From CAAGNP01 sp964611185 (lineage in GTDB: Bacteria; Bacteroidota; Bacteroidia; Bacteroidales; UBA932), in NCBI GenBank assembly GCA_964611185.1, contig CAZSXE010000007.1:8029-72028 (forward strand): DNA of 64,000 bases, written 5' to 3'. The notes under the pieces were generated by a model. The model searched no databases. It saw nothing but the letters and a program-made list of their open reading frames with translations, and was not told the origin of the DNA. The stretch's first letter is position 1. Every line of letters begins with the position of its first letter. This document shows positions 7,386-17,600 of the stretch, piece by piece. Made by a program: the position numbers and the translations under genes.

Positions 7386-9401
7386 ATGAAAAAAATGTTT
7401 TTCTTTCTTTTTGTACTCTCTGTGGTATGCTGTAAGTCGCCTGAAAAAAACGATCTGACTGCTTTTGAAACCATTGATGATAGGGTTATCGTTTTAAAAA
7501 AAGAGGTTTACAGCCATCTCGACTCGGTTATATCGATTATTAAAGAGGAGCAAGAGAGCTTCTCTGACAGTATTTACAGAAACTATTGGGAGATCTATAA
7601 AGGGGAGTTTTACTATATTAATTATCAGGATGATAAAGCGATGCTTTCTTGTAGAAAGGTGGAAAAGTTTTGCAGAGAAAACCAGACGATGAAAAATATT
7701 TCCATAGTGGAGGCACAATGTTCCAATCTTATCGGAATTTTGATGCAGACTGTGAATGAAAGGGATTCTGCTCTTTATTATTTTAAAAACGCTTATAATG
7801 CCATTTCCAAAACAAGTTATCGCAGAGAAATGTCTGATTATTGTATCAATATAGCTGATGTTTATCGTCAGACAGGGAAGCACCCGCAAGCGATACAGTG
7901 GTTAGGAAGGGCATTGGAGGTAGCTGACTCGCTAAATCTTAAGTCACAGTCTTTTGCTATCAGATCGGGGATGGGGCAGATTTACGGAGATTTGCATAAT
8001 TTCCCTCTATCAGAGAAATATTTCAGTTCGCTTGATTCTGTCTATCCATCGGATAACCCTTACGACAATTATTTCTTTCAGAACTCAAGAGGTAATGTAT
8101 ATTTCTTCGCTGAAAAATATCCTGAGGCTCTTGAGTGTTTTAAAAAGGCATATCCCATAGTTAAGACATTTAATAACAGGGCTTTTGAAGCGGTGGTGGA
8201 GACGAATCTGGGTGAGGTATATCTTTTGATGGACAGACTCGATTCTGCTAAATATTATATTGATAAATCTTACTCATTTTATTATGATAATCCCTATTCT
8301 GATGATGGTATATTGTTCTATGTCACGGGTTTAAAAGCAGCTTATGCGTTGAAAACAGGCGATGTAAAAGATGCTTCATATTATCTTTCACAACCATTTG
8401 ACAGAAGAAAAATCACTCCTCAATATCTGTTTATATATGATAAAAGGATGAGTGATTATTATGCTCAAAAAGGAAATTATAAAAAAGCTTTCGAGTATAA
8501 GATTTCTGCCGAACAATATGATGATTCACTTCGCAACATATTAAGAATCAATAATATATCAGAGATTGAATATAGATATTCGAGAGATACTTCTCTCCTT
8601 AACAAAAAGTTGATTATTGTAGAAAAAGAGAATACTATTGCGAAGCAGAATGTAACTATCATTTTCATTTCATCTGCTCTCGCCATATTAATAGCTGCAT
8701 CCCTGGTTGTTTACGGTGCTGTGAAAAAGAGGAAAAAAGATGAAAAACGCAGGCAGATAGCTTTGATTTCAAAACTTCGAATGGATAGCGCTCGAAATCG
8801 CATCTCTCCTCACTTTATTTTCAATGTTCTTAATTCTATTATCCCTTCGTTACGGAATGAAGAAGAGGCGGGTCTTCCTTTGGATTTACTTGTAAAAACA
8901 CTCCGCAACAACCTTATGATTTCAGGGAGGGTCGCTATTCCTCTTGAAGAGGAGATAGAGATGGTTAAGAACTACTCTTGTCTGATAGCTACTATTAATA
9001 AAAACGCCCCTAAAGTGCTCTACAATATCTCTTCATCGGTGAAAAAGTCTTCGCTTATCCCCTCTGCATCTATTCAGATAAATGTAGAAAATGCCATTAA
9101 GCACGCATTCCCGGAAGGGTTTGAGTGTAAAGGGGAAAAAGAGATAACTGTGAGTATTTTCGAGAATGATGTCAAATCGTATAAAATTGAGATTAAAGAC
9201 AACGGTATAGGTTATGACCATCGCTTTTCGGGGTACTCCGATAATAAAGAGAACAGTACGGGAAATGGAATTAAAATTCTAATGCAGACTTTCGCTGTCC
9301 TCAATTCATATAATTCCGAAACAATAGTATTTGATATTACATCTGACAACGGGACTCTGATTTCAATTACCATTCCTTATAAATACAACTATAACATCTA
9401 A
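7386..9401 (+). CDS. TPR sensor histidine kinase, LytS/His_kinase type
   Basis: A 671-residue sensor. The N-terminus has a lipoprotein-like signal (FLFVLSVVCCKS, Cys near residue 16-17). An extracytoplasmic region of TPR-like helical repeats occupies about residues 60-400, followed by one membrane helix near 425-445 (IIFISSALAILIAASLVVYG). The cytoplasmic kinase is of the His_kinase (PF06580) class, with phosphoacceptor His476 in RISPHFIFNVLNS. The ATPase part has an N-box in INVENAIKHAF, then DNGIGYD and GNGIKILMQTF. The cognate LytTR regulator starts 4 nt downstream. The ligand is not identifiable. Confidence 0.9.
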   Translation: MKKMFFFLFVLSVVCCKSPEKNDLTAFETIDDRVIVLKKEVYSHLDSVISIIKEEQESFSDSIYRNYWEIYKGEFYYINYQDDKAMLSCRKVEKFCRENQTMKNISIVEAQCSNLIGILMQTVNERDSALYYFKNAYNAISKTSYRREMSDYCINIADVYRQTGKHPQAIQWLGRALEVADSLNLKSQSFAIRSGMGQIYGDLHNFPLSEKYFSSLDSVYPSDNPYDNYFFQNSRGNVYFFAEKYPEALECFKKAYPIVKTFNNRAFEAVVETNLGEVYLLMDRLDSAKYYIDKSYSFYYDNPYSDDGILFYVTGLKAAYALKTGDVKDASYYLSQPFDRRKITPQYLFIYDKRMSDYYAQKGNYKKAFEYKISAEQYDDSLRNILRINNISEIEYRYSRDTSLLNKKLIIVEKENTIAKQNVTIIFISSALAILIAASLVVYGAVKKRKKDEKRRQIALISKLRMDSARNRISPHFIFNVLNSIIPSLRNEEEAGLPLDLLVKTLRNNLMISGRVAIPLEEEIEMVKNYSCLIATINKNAPKVLYNISSSVKKSSLIPSASIQINVENAIKHAFPEGFECKGEKEITVSIFENDVKSYKIEIKDNGIGYDHRFSGYSDNKENSTGNGIKILMQTFAVLNSYNSETIVFDITSDNGTLISITIPYKYNYNI

Positions 9402-9405
9402 TGCA

Positions 9406-10164
9406 ATGGAGAAAATAACAGCCGTCATTATTGATGATCAGCAGCCATGTATCGACACGCTTTCGCTCGATCTTGCCTCATATAGCTTCATAGACTTAGT
9501 CGCTACAAGCACTTCTTGTGAAAAAGGGCGCGATATGGTGCTCTCTAAGCAGCCAGATATTCTATTTATAGATGTGGAAATGCCGGATAAAAGCGGATTG
9601 GAATTTATTCGCGAAATACAGCCTTATCTGCATACGGGGATATATATTGTTTTTTACAGTGCATTTGAAAAGTATATGATCGATGCTCTGCGTATATCGG
9701 CTTTTGACTATCTGCTCAAGCCCTACACCAAAGAGGAGCTTGATATGGTGATAATGAGGATAAAGAATGTTAAGAAAATTGACCCCAAAACTATTTGGAA
9801 CTCTCTTTCGTCACTTCTTGCCGAATCAAGAAAGATAGCCATCCAGGGGGTAAGTCAGACTATACTTGTATATGTTTCTGACATCGTGTGTGTGTTTTTC
9901 TCAAAGGAAAATCACTGCTGGGATATACTTCTATCCGACAACACAAGACATCCTCTTAAGAAAAACATAACATCCAAATCTCTTCTGGCATTAGGCAAAT
10001 CTTTGATTCAGATCTCTCCCGACTGTATCCTCAACACCCGTTACCTTGTCTCCATCGAAAATCAAACCCTTCTATGCTTACTCGTACCCCCTTTCCAAAA
10101 TTTACACCTTACCATCTCGAGAAGAGCTTACTCAAAGATACGGGGAGAGGTGAATGTGCTGTAA
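9406..10164 (+). CDS. LytTR-family response regulator
   Basis: A 252-residue regulator. The receiver domain (about 1-120) has acidic residues IIDD, phosphoacceptor Asp56 in LFIDVEMPDKSG, and Lys105 in YLLKPYTKEE. A LytTR DNA-binding domain (about 150-250) includes the conserved region around LIQISPDCILNTRYLVSI. It is the partner of the preceding TPR kinase (4-nt gap). LytTR regulators often bind direct repeats upstream of envelope or secretion genes; no target site could be assigned. It converges with the AlbA_2 gene on the other strand, with 83 nt between them and no obvious terminator hairpin. Confidence 0.92.
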   Translation: MEKITAVIIDDQQPCIDTLSLDLASYSFIDLVATSTSCEKGRDMVLSKQPDILFIDVEMPDKSGLEFIREIQPYLHTGIYIVFYSAFEKYMIDALRISAFDYLLKPYTKEELDMVIMRIKNVKKIDPKTIWNSLSSLLAESRKIAIQGVSQTILVYVSDIVCVFFSKENHCWDILLSDNTRHPLKKNITSKSLLALGKSLIQISPDCILNTRYLVSIENQTLLCLLVPPFQNLHLTISRRAYSKIRGEVNVL

Positions 10165-10247
10165 AATAGTTATTGTTGTCTTTGTAAGTATTGTGCTTGG
10201 CAAAGAAGGTATGGAAATAATTATTAGTTTTACTGAAACACTTTGGA

Positions 10248-11690
10248 TTACACTCTCGTTTTTTTACACAATGGGGCAATTTTATCCATTGCAATTTCCC
10301 AATGTCCGCTTTTATCGCTTCCTGCACGAATAATAATACCCATAGTTTTCAATTGTTTAGTGTATTTGCGCACCATACGTTCCGAAACACCAAGTTGTCC
10401 AGCAATCTTCGAGGTAATGCTCCATGGTTCGCGAACTATAAGATCAAACACATTAAGGGCTTGCACCGATAGTTCCGTGTAAGTTCCGTGTAAGTTCCGT
10501 GTAAGTTCCGTGTAAGTTCCGGCTGATACATTATCACTACTTTGTTGTTTTTCAACATTAAATGTAGTTCCTTCAGATGAAACAAAAGCATCTTTGCGAA
10601 ATATAGTGATTCGAAGACCGCCCTCATCGCTTTCAAAAAGAGGTTCTTTTAATCCACTGCCAATAACTCCTTGGCGGATTTTCTCAATACCACGCCCCCA
10701 ATTTTCAATGAATCCAGCTTTGTAAAATGCCAATGCAATATTTCTATTTCGAGGTTGCGAAGAATGTTCCGATAATAATTTTTCTATGGTCCATTTATCA
10801 GGCAAATCGCCTTGATTCCATAAAACAATTTTTTCATTGTACACCCTCATCTGAATGTGAACTCCGGCGTAATCTTTGTGGATTATTGCATTAAATATTG
10901 CCTCCCGCAACACATCTTCGGGTATTTCCAATGTCTCTATACGCTGTAATCCATCATAGTGAATTGGAGAAATCAGGTATTTGGATTTCAACACTGCCAT
11001 CACACGGTCAGCCATACGAATGAGGTCTCCTTCGATGACATCTTGAAACATTAAATCACTCGCCGACACGCCAAAACGTCCCAATCTGAAATCACATAAT
11101 GGGAAGAACTTTGCTGGGTTTTTACCAAATAATAGTATTGCTGCATTTTTTAGATGTCCACTTGAGTCGAGCAGATTCATATTATCCAATACCTTCTCTG
11201 TACTGTCTAATAGCGAACTTTTGGGCATCCGATCAGCATCAATTGCTTTGTGAAGGAAATAATCAACCGCCTCTCTGTCTATGTCATCTATTATTACATT
11301 TTCGTTGGTAATATCATCCCATGAAAGTCCCATTTTCTTTAGTAGAAAGTGCTGAAGCGCTGCACCATTCAACTCTTGTTTGGTCGCCCCAGAGCGATAA
11401 TGATATATCCCGCGGTATGAAATAGGAACATTCGATGGCAGAACATTTATTTCCAAATATTCTTTACTGTTTTTTGAGCGCAAATTTACATCAGCAACAA
11501 TACCTAATGTAGTAGCAATCTTATTGGGAATATCTTCAAGCAAATGTTTGATACCCGTCAATCCTACAATGTCACCATTATCATTTATTCCTATGAAAAT
11601 TTTGCCACCTTGTGCATTAGAAAAGCCGCAAACCCATTTTAGATATTCATCGCGCCACGATTCCTTGTATTCAATATTTTGTGTTTCCAT
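10248..11690 (-). CDS. AlbA_2 / RecG-like ATP-binding putative regulator
   Basis: A 480-residue protein. An AlbA_2 (Schlafen-type) domain spans about residues 1-130, with IEYKESW and GGKIFIGINDNGDIVG. A HATPase_c_4-like domain follows at about 265-380, with EAIFNAIIHKDYAG and ENWGRGIEKI. A winged-helix segment lies near 430-470 (ITSKIAGQLGVSERMVRKYTKQL). Such proteins are often misannotated as RecG helicase but lack helicase motifs; they are probable DNA-binding regulators of unknown target. An 11-bp tandem repeat sits between the ATPase and winged-helix domains, encoding a repetitive TYTELTRNLHG linker, so repeat-number change would shift the frame. The gene appears to be an isolated accessory gene. 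Confidence 0.85.
   Translation of the reverse strand: METQNIEYKESWRDEYLKWVCGFSNAQGGKIFIGINDNGDIVGLTGIKHLLEDIPNKIATTLGIVADVNLRSKNSKEYLEINVLPSNVPISYRGIYHYRSGATKQELNGAALQHFLLKKMGLSWDDITNENVIIDDIDREAVDYFLHKAIDADRMPKSSLLDSTEKVLDNMNLLDSSGHLKNAAILLFGKNPAKFFPLCDFRLGRFGVSASDLMFQDVIEGDLIRMADRVMAVLKSKYLISPIHYDGLQRIETLEIPEDVLREAIFNAIIHKDYAGVHIQMRVYNEKIVLWNQGDLPDKWTIEKLLSEHSSQPRNRNIALAFYKAGFIENWGRGIEKIRQGVIGSGLKEPLFESDEGGLRITIFRKDAFVSSEGTTFNVEKQQSSDNVSAGTYTELTRNLHGTYTELSVQALNVFDLIVREPWSITSKIAGQLGVSERMVRKYTKQLKTMGIIIRAGSDKSGHWEIAMDKIAPLCKKTRV
10471..10521 (-). repeat. 11-bp tandem repeat, 4.6 copies, inside the AlbA_2 gene
   Basis: On the plus strand the unit AGTTCCGTGTA occurs four times without change (10471-10514), plus a 7-nt partial copy (10515-10521). 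On the coding strand this encodes TYTELTRNLHGTYTEL. The unit length is not a multiple of three, so gain or loss of one copy shifts the reading frame before the winged-helix domain. An alternative frame across the repeat runs to a stop near 10436, which would remove the C-terminal domain. Confidence 0.95.
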
Positions 11691-11735
11691 TAGTCACAAT
11701 CATTTACCTTTAGCTATAATCGGCCACAACTGTAG

Positions 11736-11743
11736 CAAAGATA
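11736..11743 (-). promoter_or_regulatory. Promoter -7 element for the AlbA_2 gene
   Basis: Minus-strand TATCTTTG, a perfect TAnnTTTG match, lies 45 nt upstream of the ATG at 11690. A 3-of-4 -33 candidate (TTTA, 11762-11765) is 18 nt further upstream. The rest of 11691-11798 holds nothing else recognisable. Confidence 0.45.
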
Positions 11744-11798
11744 AGGGAAAAAACACTATTGTAAAAGTTGTCATTAAGCTAATGAATAATTAGATCAT

Positions 11799-12155
11799 TC
11801 ATCTATTTGCAAAATAATCTGTTATTTCGCGGAATGCTGCTCCATAATTATGCGGTCCTGCATTAGTGCCGGATGCTTTTATGTACATTTTATCATCTTG
11901 ATAAACTACCTCCAAACTCCAAGAATCTCCATCCAATATGTTTAAAATGGAATTGTAGTGACCTTTATATTTGTACATCTTATGCTTTTCTATAATCACC
12001 TGAAGATCTTTTAAGAGAGTATTATCAGTGATAAATATACGATTTTCTTCCTCTTGCTGATTAACAGTCACCACCACCACATCTCCAACCCTTTTCGCTT
12101 GATATAAAGAGCCATGACACGAAGTGCCTTGTGTAGAATAGGTGAAGGAGAGCAT
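11799..12155 (-). CDS. Hypothetical protein, last gene of the caspase/lipoprotein operon
   Basis: A 118-residue protein I cannot place in a named family. It has no signal peptide or membrane helix, so it is predicted to be cytoplasmic, unlike the other products of this operon. The C-terminal half follows a pattern of a Trp-led beta strand (DGDSWSLEVVYQDDKMYI), then a Gly/Asn turn (GTNAGPHNYG), then a helix (FREITDYF). I have seen this strand-turn-helix layout in small Bacteroidota proteins of unknown role. It starts 9 nt after the stop of the preceding lipoprotein gene, so co-transcription is likely. It could be an immunity-like, chaperone or unrelated passenger protein; none can be supported. 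Confidence 0.7.
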   Translation of the reverse strand: MLSFTYSTQGTSCHGSLYQAKRVGDVVVVTVNQQEEENRIFITDNTLLKDLQVIIEKHKMYKYKGHYNSILNILDGDSWSLEVVYQDDKMYIKASGTNAGPHNYGAAFREITDYFANR

Positions 12156-12164
12156 AGGAAGTGG

Positions 12165-14657
12165 TTATTGGGCTAATGTAGTAAAAATCTTTTGTTCTCC
12201 ATAAGATGTACCTTCGGAATTGGTAGCATAAGCGCGAAGATAATAGGTGGTAGATGGAGTAAGATTTGTAATATTAGTGCTATAAAGACCCGTACCTGTA
12301 CCATCTTGAGATTTAGTGTCTGAGATAGTGGGATTTTCAGATGTACTCCAACAGAACCCTCTGCTTGTCACACTATTTGTGCCCTGTTTAGTGATATTGC
12401 CTAATGCTGTGGCAGAAGTAGCTTTTACATCTGATACCGAATTTGTAAATACGGAAGGTCTTGAAGTGGTGGTAACGGAGTAGGGAAAACTATAATTCGT
12501 CCCTGCACTATTAGTAACATACGCTCTAATCCAATATTGAGTCCCGTCTTCCAATCCAGTAGCAATAGATGAATATCCTCCGGTACCGGTGCCGTCAACT
12601 GTTTTAGAGTCAAGTTCAATAGTGGGATAGCCTCCTTTCTTCCAGCATATTCCTCTCGCTGTCACATCAGAATCACCTCTGTCGCTTACATTGCTTTCTA
12701 TTGTCAGCTGATCATTTTTCACAGATTCTGAATAAGTAATAACAACAACTGTTGCTCCTTTCGGAGGCAATGAAGAGATCTCTTTCATACATCTTATAGA
12801 ACTTCCATTGGATCTAAAAAGGTTACTCATATAATCTAAGGAAGAGCTTGAAATTTCTAAACCTGAACTATAATTACTATTACTTGATGAATATGGAGAA
12901 CTACTTAAGTAATTTCCATAATTATTTTGATAAACACATTCTCCGCTATAATTTATATACCCTGATGCCGGATACCAAGTATATTTACCTATATGAAAAT
13001 CTGAATAAAACAATGATTTACCTGTTGAAGCTGGACCAACTGCATTAATTTGATTATTAAAGCTGAATTGTGTCCAGGTATCATAAGGAGGAACCATATA
13101 TCCCACAGGACAAGGGTCGTAAATGGTTTTAATCAATACTGATGTATAGTTATAACCTGTGGAATTACCCCATAGATAATCATTCATTAAATACAGCCAA
13201 TCATAATAACTTGTGTTAACCGCAATAAATTTATCAGGATTTTTTACAGAATATTCGATAGTTCCTGTCGATGATGATTTGGCTTCTGTAGCGTTTTTTA
13301 ATCTAAACGGATCCTTTCTTCCCCATTGATAATAGAGACCGAAAGTGTTTTCGTTTTTATTATACGGCTTATTTGAAATAGCTCCTAAATTACGATCCAT
13401 CATATCATATTTCCTCAACACTCTGTTTGAATATTTTTCAATTTCAGGCATCATGCTGCACCATATATGCCAGCTCCATAGTATATCTCCTTTACATTCT
13501 GCTTGAGAATATGCTGCTATAACACCATTGCCACGAGCAGTGGAGGCATTAAAGGTTATCTTACCATCAGCAGAAAGTGAAACTTCCGAAATAAGTCCTT
13601 CGACATCCTCCCATAGCAGCCCGGCAGAAAGGGGTGCTATTGAAGCATCTTCTGTATGGAAATTAGCTCCGGCAATAATTCCGGAAGCCCCATTTCCCAT
13701 TACAGTGCCATTAAACGAGTATTTCCCCGCAGCAGGGGCTATATAACAGTTTGATGTTCCGGCACTACATAAATCAATAATCTGATCTTCTGCATAAGTT
13801 AAATCAGCGGTAGGTACTCTATTCGATCTAATAACAGTTAGAGGCTTCGTAGCATTTTTATTCATCACCTTGCCGTCGGCCATTTTAACGGAAAGTGTAA
13901 AAGTGGAGAATGTTTTAGGTGGCAAAACAAAATAAAATGGGGTAGCCTTATCCGCACTTATCTCTACCCCCTCTCCACAATCGAGGGTTACATAATCAAG
14001 AGCATCGCTCAACATAGTAATAGAGGGCTTTTTGTCTTGTGCGTAATCCATTTTTACACTTGCAGCCCCCGATACCTTAATAGACTCTCCATTTACATCA
14101 TAACCGGTAAAAGAGATAGACTTGACTCTCCCTGTCCCCTTTAAATATAGTACCAATATACCACAAAGATTATTAAATTCTATAGTAGTACCTTGGGTTT
14201 TCGCCACCATCGGAAACATATCTGATGCCACATTTCCGGCAACATATTTTTGTATGGAAGGTATCTCGAAAAAGAAAGATTCGGTTGAAAATGAAACCTT
14301 TTTTGAATTACAAGGATAGATGGCATAATAGTTTTCGGCAGCCGCAATAGTACCTGAAAAAGAACCTGTACCTGAATTTTCGTTATTAACATTTACAAAT
14401 TTATGTATAGTACTTCCATCAACAGTAATAGAAATTGAATCGGAAGGAAGCCATAAAATATCTCTGTGGGCATCTCCTGCCGCACCACCCATCATAGTTT
14501 TGGTATCATCAGAATCTGAAAAAACCTCCATTTTGGCGATAAACAGATTGTTTTCTTCCTTTTCAATGGGGAGGTTCTGCTCACTCTGTGTACATCCGGC
14601 AAATAAAGCCATCGCCATAAGGGCGGATATTGACAATATATTATTTAGCTTTTTCAT
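12165..14657 (-). CDS. Fimbrillin-like multidomain surface lipoprotein with FISUMP-type domain
   Basis: An 830-residue lipoprotein (lipobox LFAGC near residue 21). The N-terminal beta domain of about 290 residues resembles fimbrillin/Mfa-like lipoproteins. A linking module follows (about 295-400) with AGTSNCYI and SAGLLWEDV and ending ILWSWHIW. Then comes a FISUMP-type domain (about 405-620; MDRNLGA, GLYYQWGRKDPF, YDPCPVGYMVPP). Two Fn3-like repeats end it (VTARGICWKK and VTSRGFCWSTSENPTIS, each closing with a YxxRAYxTNSxGT pattern). The protein is likely exposed at the cell surface for adhesion or glycan/protein binding; no catalytic motif is seen. It is a paralogue of the next two genes upstream in the operon and lacks their acidic EW tail. 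Confidence 0.85.
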   Translation of the reverse strand: MKKLNNILSISALMAMALFAGCTQSEQNLPIEKEENNLFIAKMEVFSDSDDTKTMMGGAAGDAHRDILWLPSDSISITVDGSTIHKFVNVNNENSGTGSFSGTIAAAENYYAIYPCNSKKVSFSTESFFFEIPSIQKYVAGNVASDMFPMVAKTQGTTIEFNNLCGILVLYLKGTGRVKSISFTGYDVNGESIKVSGAASVKMDYAQDKKPSITMLSDALDYVTLDCGEGVEISADKATPFYFVLPPKTFSTFTLSVKMADGKVMNKNATKPLTVIRSNRVPTADLTYAEDQIIDLCSAGTSNCYIAPAAGKYSFNGTVMGNGASGIIAGANFHTEDASIAPLSAGLLWEDVEGLISEVSLSADGKITFNASTARGNGVIAAYSQAECKGDILWSWHIWCSMMPEIEKYSNRVLRKYDMMDRNLGAISNKPYNKNENTFGLYYQWGRKDPFRLKNATEAKSSSTGTIEYSVKNPDKFIAVNTSYYDWLYLMNDYLWGNSTGYNYTSVLIKTIYDPCPVGYMVPPYDTWTQFSFNNQINAVGPASTGKSLFYSDFHIGKYTWYPASGYINYSGECVYQNNYGNYLSSSPYSSSNSNYSSGLEISSSSLDYMSNLFRSNGSSIRCMKEISSLPPKGATVVVITYSESVKNDQLTIESNVSDRGDSDVTARGICWKKGGYPTIELDSKTVDGTGTGGYSSIATGLEDGTQYWIRAYVTNSAGTNYSFPYSVTTTSRPSVFTNSVSDVKATSATALGNITKQGTNSVTSRGFCWSTSENPTISDTKSQDGTGTGLYSTNITNLTPSTTYYLRAYATNSEGTSYGEQKIFTTLAQ

Positions 14658-14674
14658 CTCTATTCGTTTTTATA

Positions 14675-17600
14675 TTACCATTCATAAGGATTTTCTTCAT
14701 CACTTCCTTCGTTCGTTCCGGAAGACAATGTCTTAAATGAATTTTGCTGTCCGTAAATTACAGTATTGTCCGACAATTGAACATAAGCCCTCACATAGTA
14801 TGTTGTCTTAGGTGAAAGTCCGGTGATTTTGCTAATGAAAGCATCAGGCCCTGTACCATCTGAGGTTTTGGTTTCAATATCTATGGTTGGGTTTTCTGTC
14901 TTGCTCCAACACACTCCCTTTGCCGAAACAGTCACTTCGCCAAGCGAAATAATATTTCCTCCTGAAACTGCCGTAGATGAAGAAATTTTAGTAACAGCAG
15001 ATGTGGCTATCGCCAATGTGGAAGCACAAGGGGTGACACGAGTGTTGTTTTCCAAAGCACTCCAAGAACTATCCCATTTACTTGTTTTCTGCGTTTCGCT
15101 CATAAATAGAATGATATAAGCACTGTTCTTCTGATTTCCAACAAATAAGTAATTATCTTCAAGCACCGATAAGTTCCTTATATCAAGCATCGAAATGTTG
15201 TTGTCAAAACACGATAAACGGCTCAAACTTGTGTTTAATTTTAAATCAAGAGCAGTTAAAGAATTCGAGCTACAATTCAAATCTTTCAACGCCGCGTTCG
15301 AGCTCACTTCAAGAGATGTTAAAGAATTGAAAGAGCAATCCAATTTTGTTAAATTTGTATTTGGGGCTATATCTATAGATGAGAGCTGGTTCTTCGACAC
15401 TATCAAGGTCTCTAAAGAAGATAATGTGCTCAAGATACTTGACACATCTCCTTTTAAATTATTATTCGATAACTCTATCTTGGTCACCTTTCCATCACTA
15501 TTTACAGAGATGCCATACCATCTGTTTTTGTTCTCTGATGTCCCCCAATTGGTTTTATTTGTCCAATTGGCTCCTCCTGTGGCATTATAAAATGCATTCA
15601 AAGCTGTCACTTCGGGGTCTGCAAGGGTAATAAAACTCTTCTGCTGTCCATAAGATGTTCCGGAAGCATTGGTAACATAGGTGCGAACATAGTATGTAGT
15701 ATTCTGATTAAGACCTTTCAATGTCGAAGAGAACATCCCTGTTCCTGCCCCTTCATTGGTTTTAGTAGATAAATCTATAGTAGGATTCTGAGATGTGCTC
15801 CATACGGCCCCTTTAGCTGTGATATTTTGACCTCCGTCATTAATTATATTTCCTGTTACCGTAGCCGTTGAAAATGTAATGTCGCTTACTTCTCCTGTCG
15901 ATACAGTAGCAGTAGTACTTTCTCGGCAGCAGCGAACAGAAAAGCCATGTCTTAGAACGCTTGGATTATAAGCCACTTTATGATTTGTAATAGTGACATT
16001 CCCATTATTATCATATTCTACTGAACGATAATAATCATAAAAATCATCATAATATCTGCTTGTAAAAAATTTACCCATTGTCCCCACACCTGATAATAAT
16101 CCGGTAGTATTAACAATATAGCCTGCCATCGGGAACCATGAATCTGAAGAAGAATATGGAGAACCAAATGTCATTCCTCTGTTTAAATAATCAAATGTGT
16201 TTGTAGTAGGGAACCCACTCCATGGATTATCATAGTATTCAAAAGCACGCCAATCTTTGGGGCAAGGGTTTTCAAGTCCTCCCCAAGAGTAAAATGAAGT
16301 GTTATCAATTATAAATGTCATCGGATTCTTCGTATGTGTATCAATACCCGATGTGGCTGCCCAATTACCACCGGTAGTCTCTTCAAAAGTATTGGAGTTT
16401 ATAGAAGATGCCCCCCTAAAAGGATCTTTTCTCCCAAGCTGATAGTATAGCCCGAGAGCACGGACATCTCCCGGAGTAGCTGACAATGCTCCAAGATTTC
16501 TATCCATCACCTTTACCCCGCTTGCATAGGTCTGTCTTGACCTATCAGGGTCATAATCTGTCACCCAAATATGCCAGCTCCATAAAATAACACCATCAGC
16601 ACCTTTAACAGCAATTACCGCATTACCCTCCCTGACCGCAGTAAATGAAACTACGCGTGTAGTGAGATTATATGTGAGAGTGGAAATAACACTGTCTGAT
16701 ACCGATTTGTTTTTCCCACCTGTCCTCCACAACAAACAAGCTGACGAAAATGCTACCTCTTCGGTGGATCTTCCTTTATATCCGGCAAAGAATGAGTATC
16801 TTCCTCCCGGGGTAGCTATATAACAGTTTGCCGTCCCACCATCACTCAAATTAATAACAGGATCATCCACAAATTCGAGTGGCGCAGAAGGGGTGATGGA
16901 AGATCTTTTAATTGTTATTTCAGGAGATAATTTTGTCATTAGCTTTCCTTCCCCGATTATCTTAATAGTTAGAGAAGAATATATCCCTTCTGGCAATACT
17001 ATATTAAATGGTGTAACAACATCCTTTTTTAATACTACCCCCTCTCCGCAATTTAGAACCACACTTTTATCAGAAGAAGAATTCATTTTAAGGTCCGGAG
17101 CTGTTTCATAAGACATATCTACAGAACCCTTTCCTGAAATCGGAACGGAAGCAGTGATTCGTATAGAGGTAATTTTCGCCTCTCCTTTCAGATTTAACTG
17201 CAAAATACCACAAAGATTTTTAAAATGAAGAACCTGTTCAGAATTTTTAGAAACCATCGGAAATGACCCGGAATCAAAATTGTCCTCCTTATATGTTTGA
17301 GTCTCCGGCAATAAAAGTGTTGCGATACCAGATTCGATGTTTAAAGCATCATTATATGGATATATTCCATAAAAAGATGTACCTATGGAACTTTCCCCTT
17401 CAAAATGGGCTTTAGCCACTTCGTCGTCTCCGGTGTATATATATTTATCAAAGTCGCCTCCATCTGAAGAGACACCTATGGAGTCTTTATTCATCCATAA
17501 TACACTCCTTTTACTGCCCGCAACATCTCCAAGCGTGGTTTTAGTCTCATCTCCAATATCAAGAAGAGCCGTAAATGTCATCGGTACCTTATTTTTTTCA

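Noticed and set aside
10471..10521. CRISPR array
   Set aside because: The repeat unit is 11 bp with no spacers and lies inside a gene.
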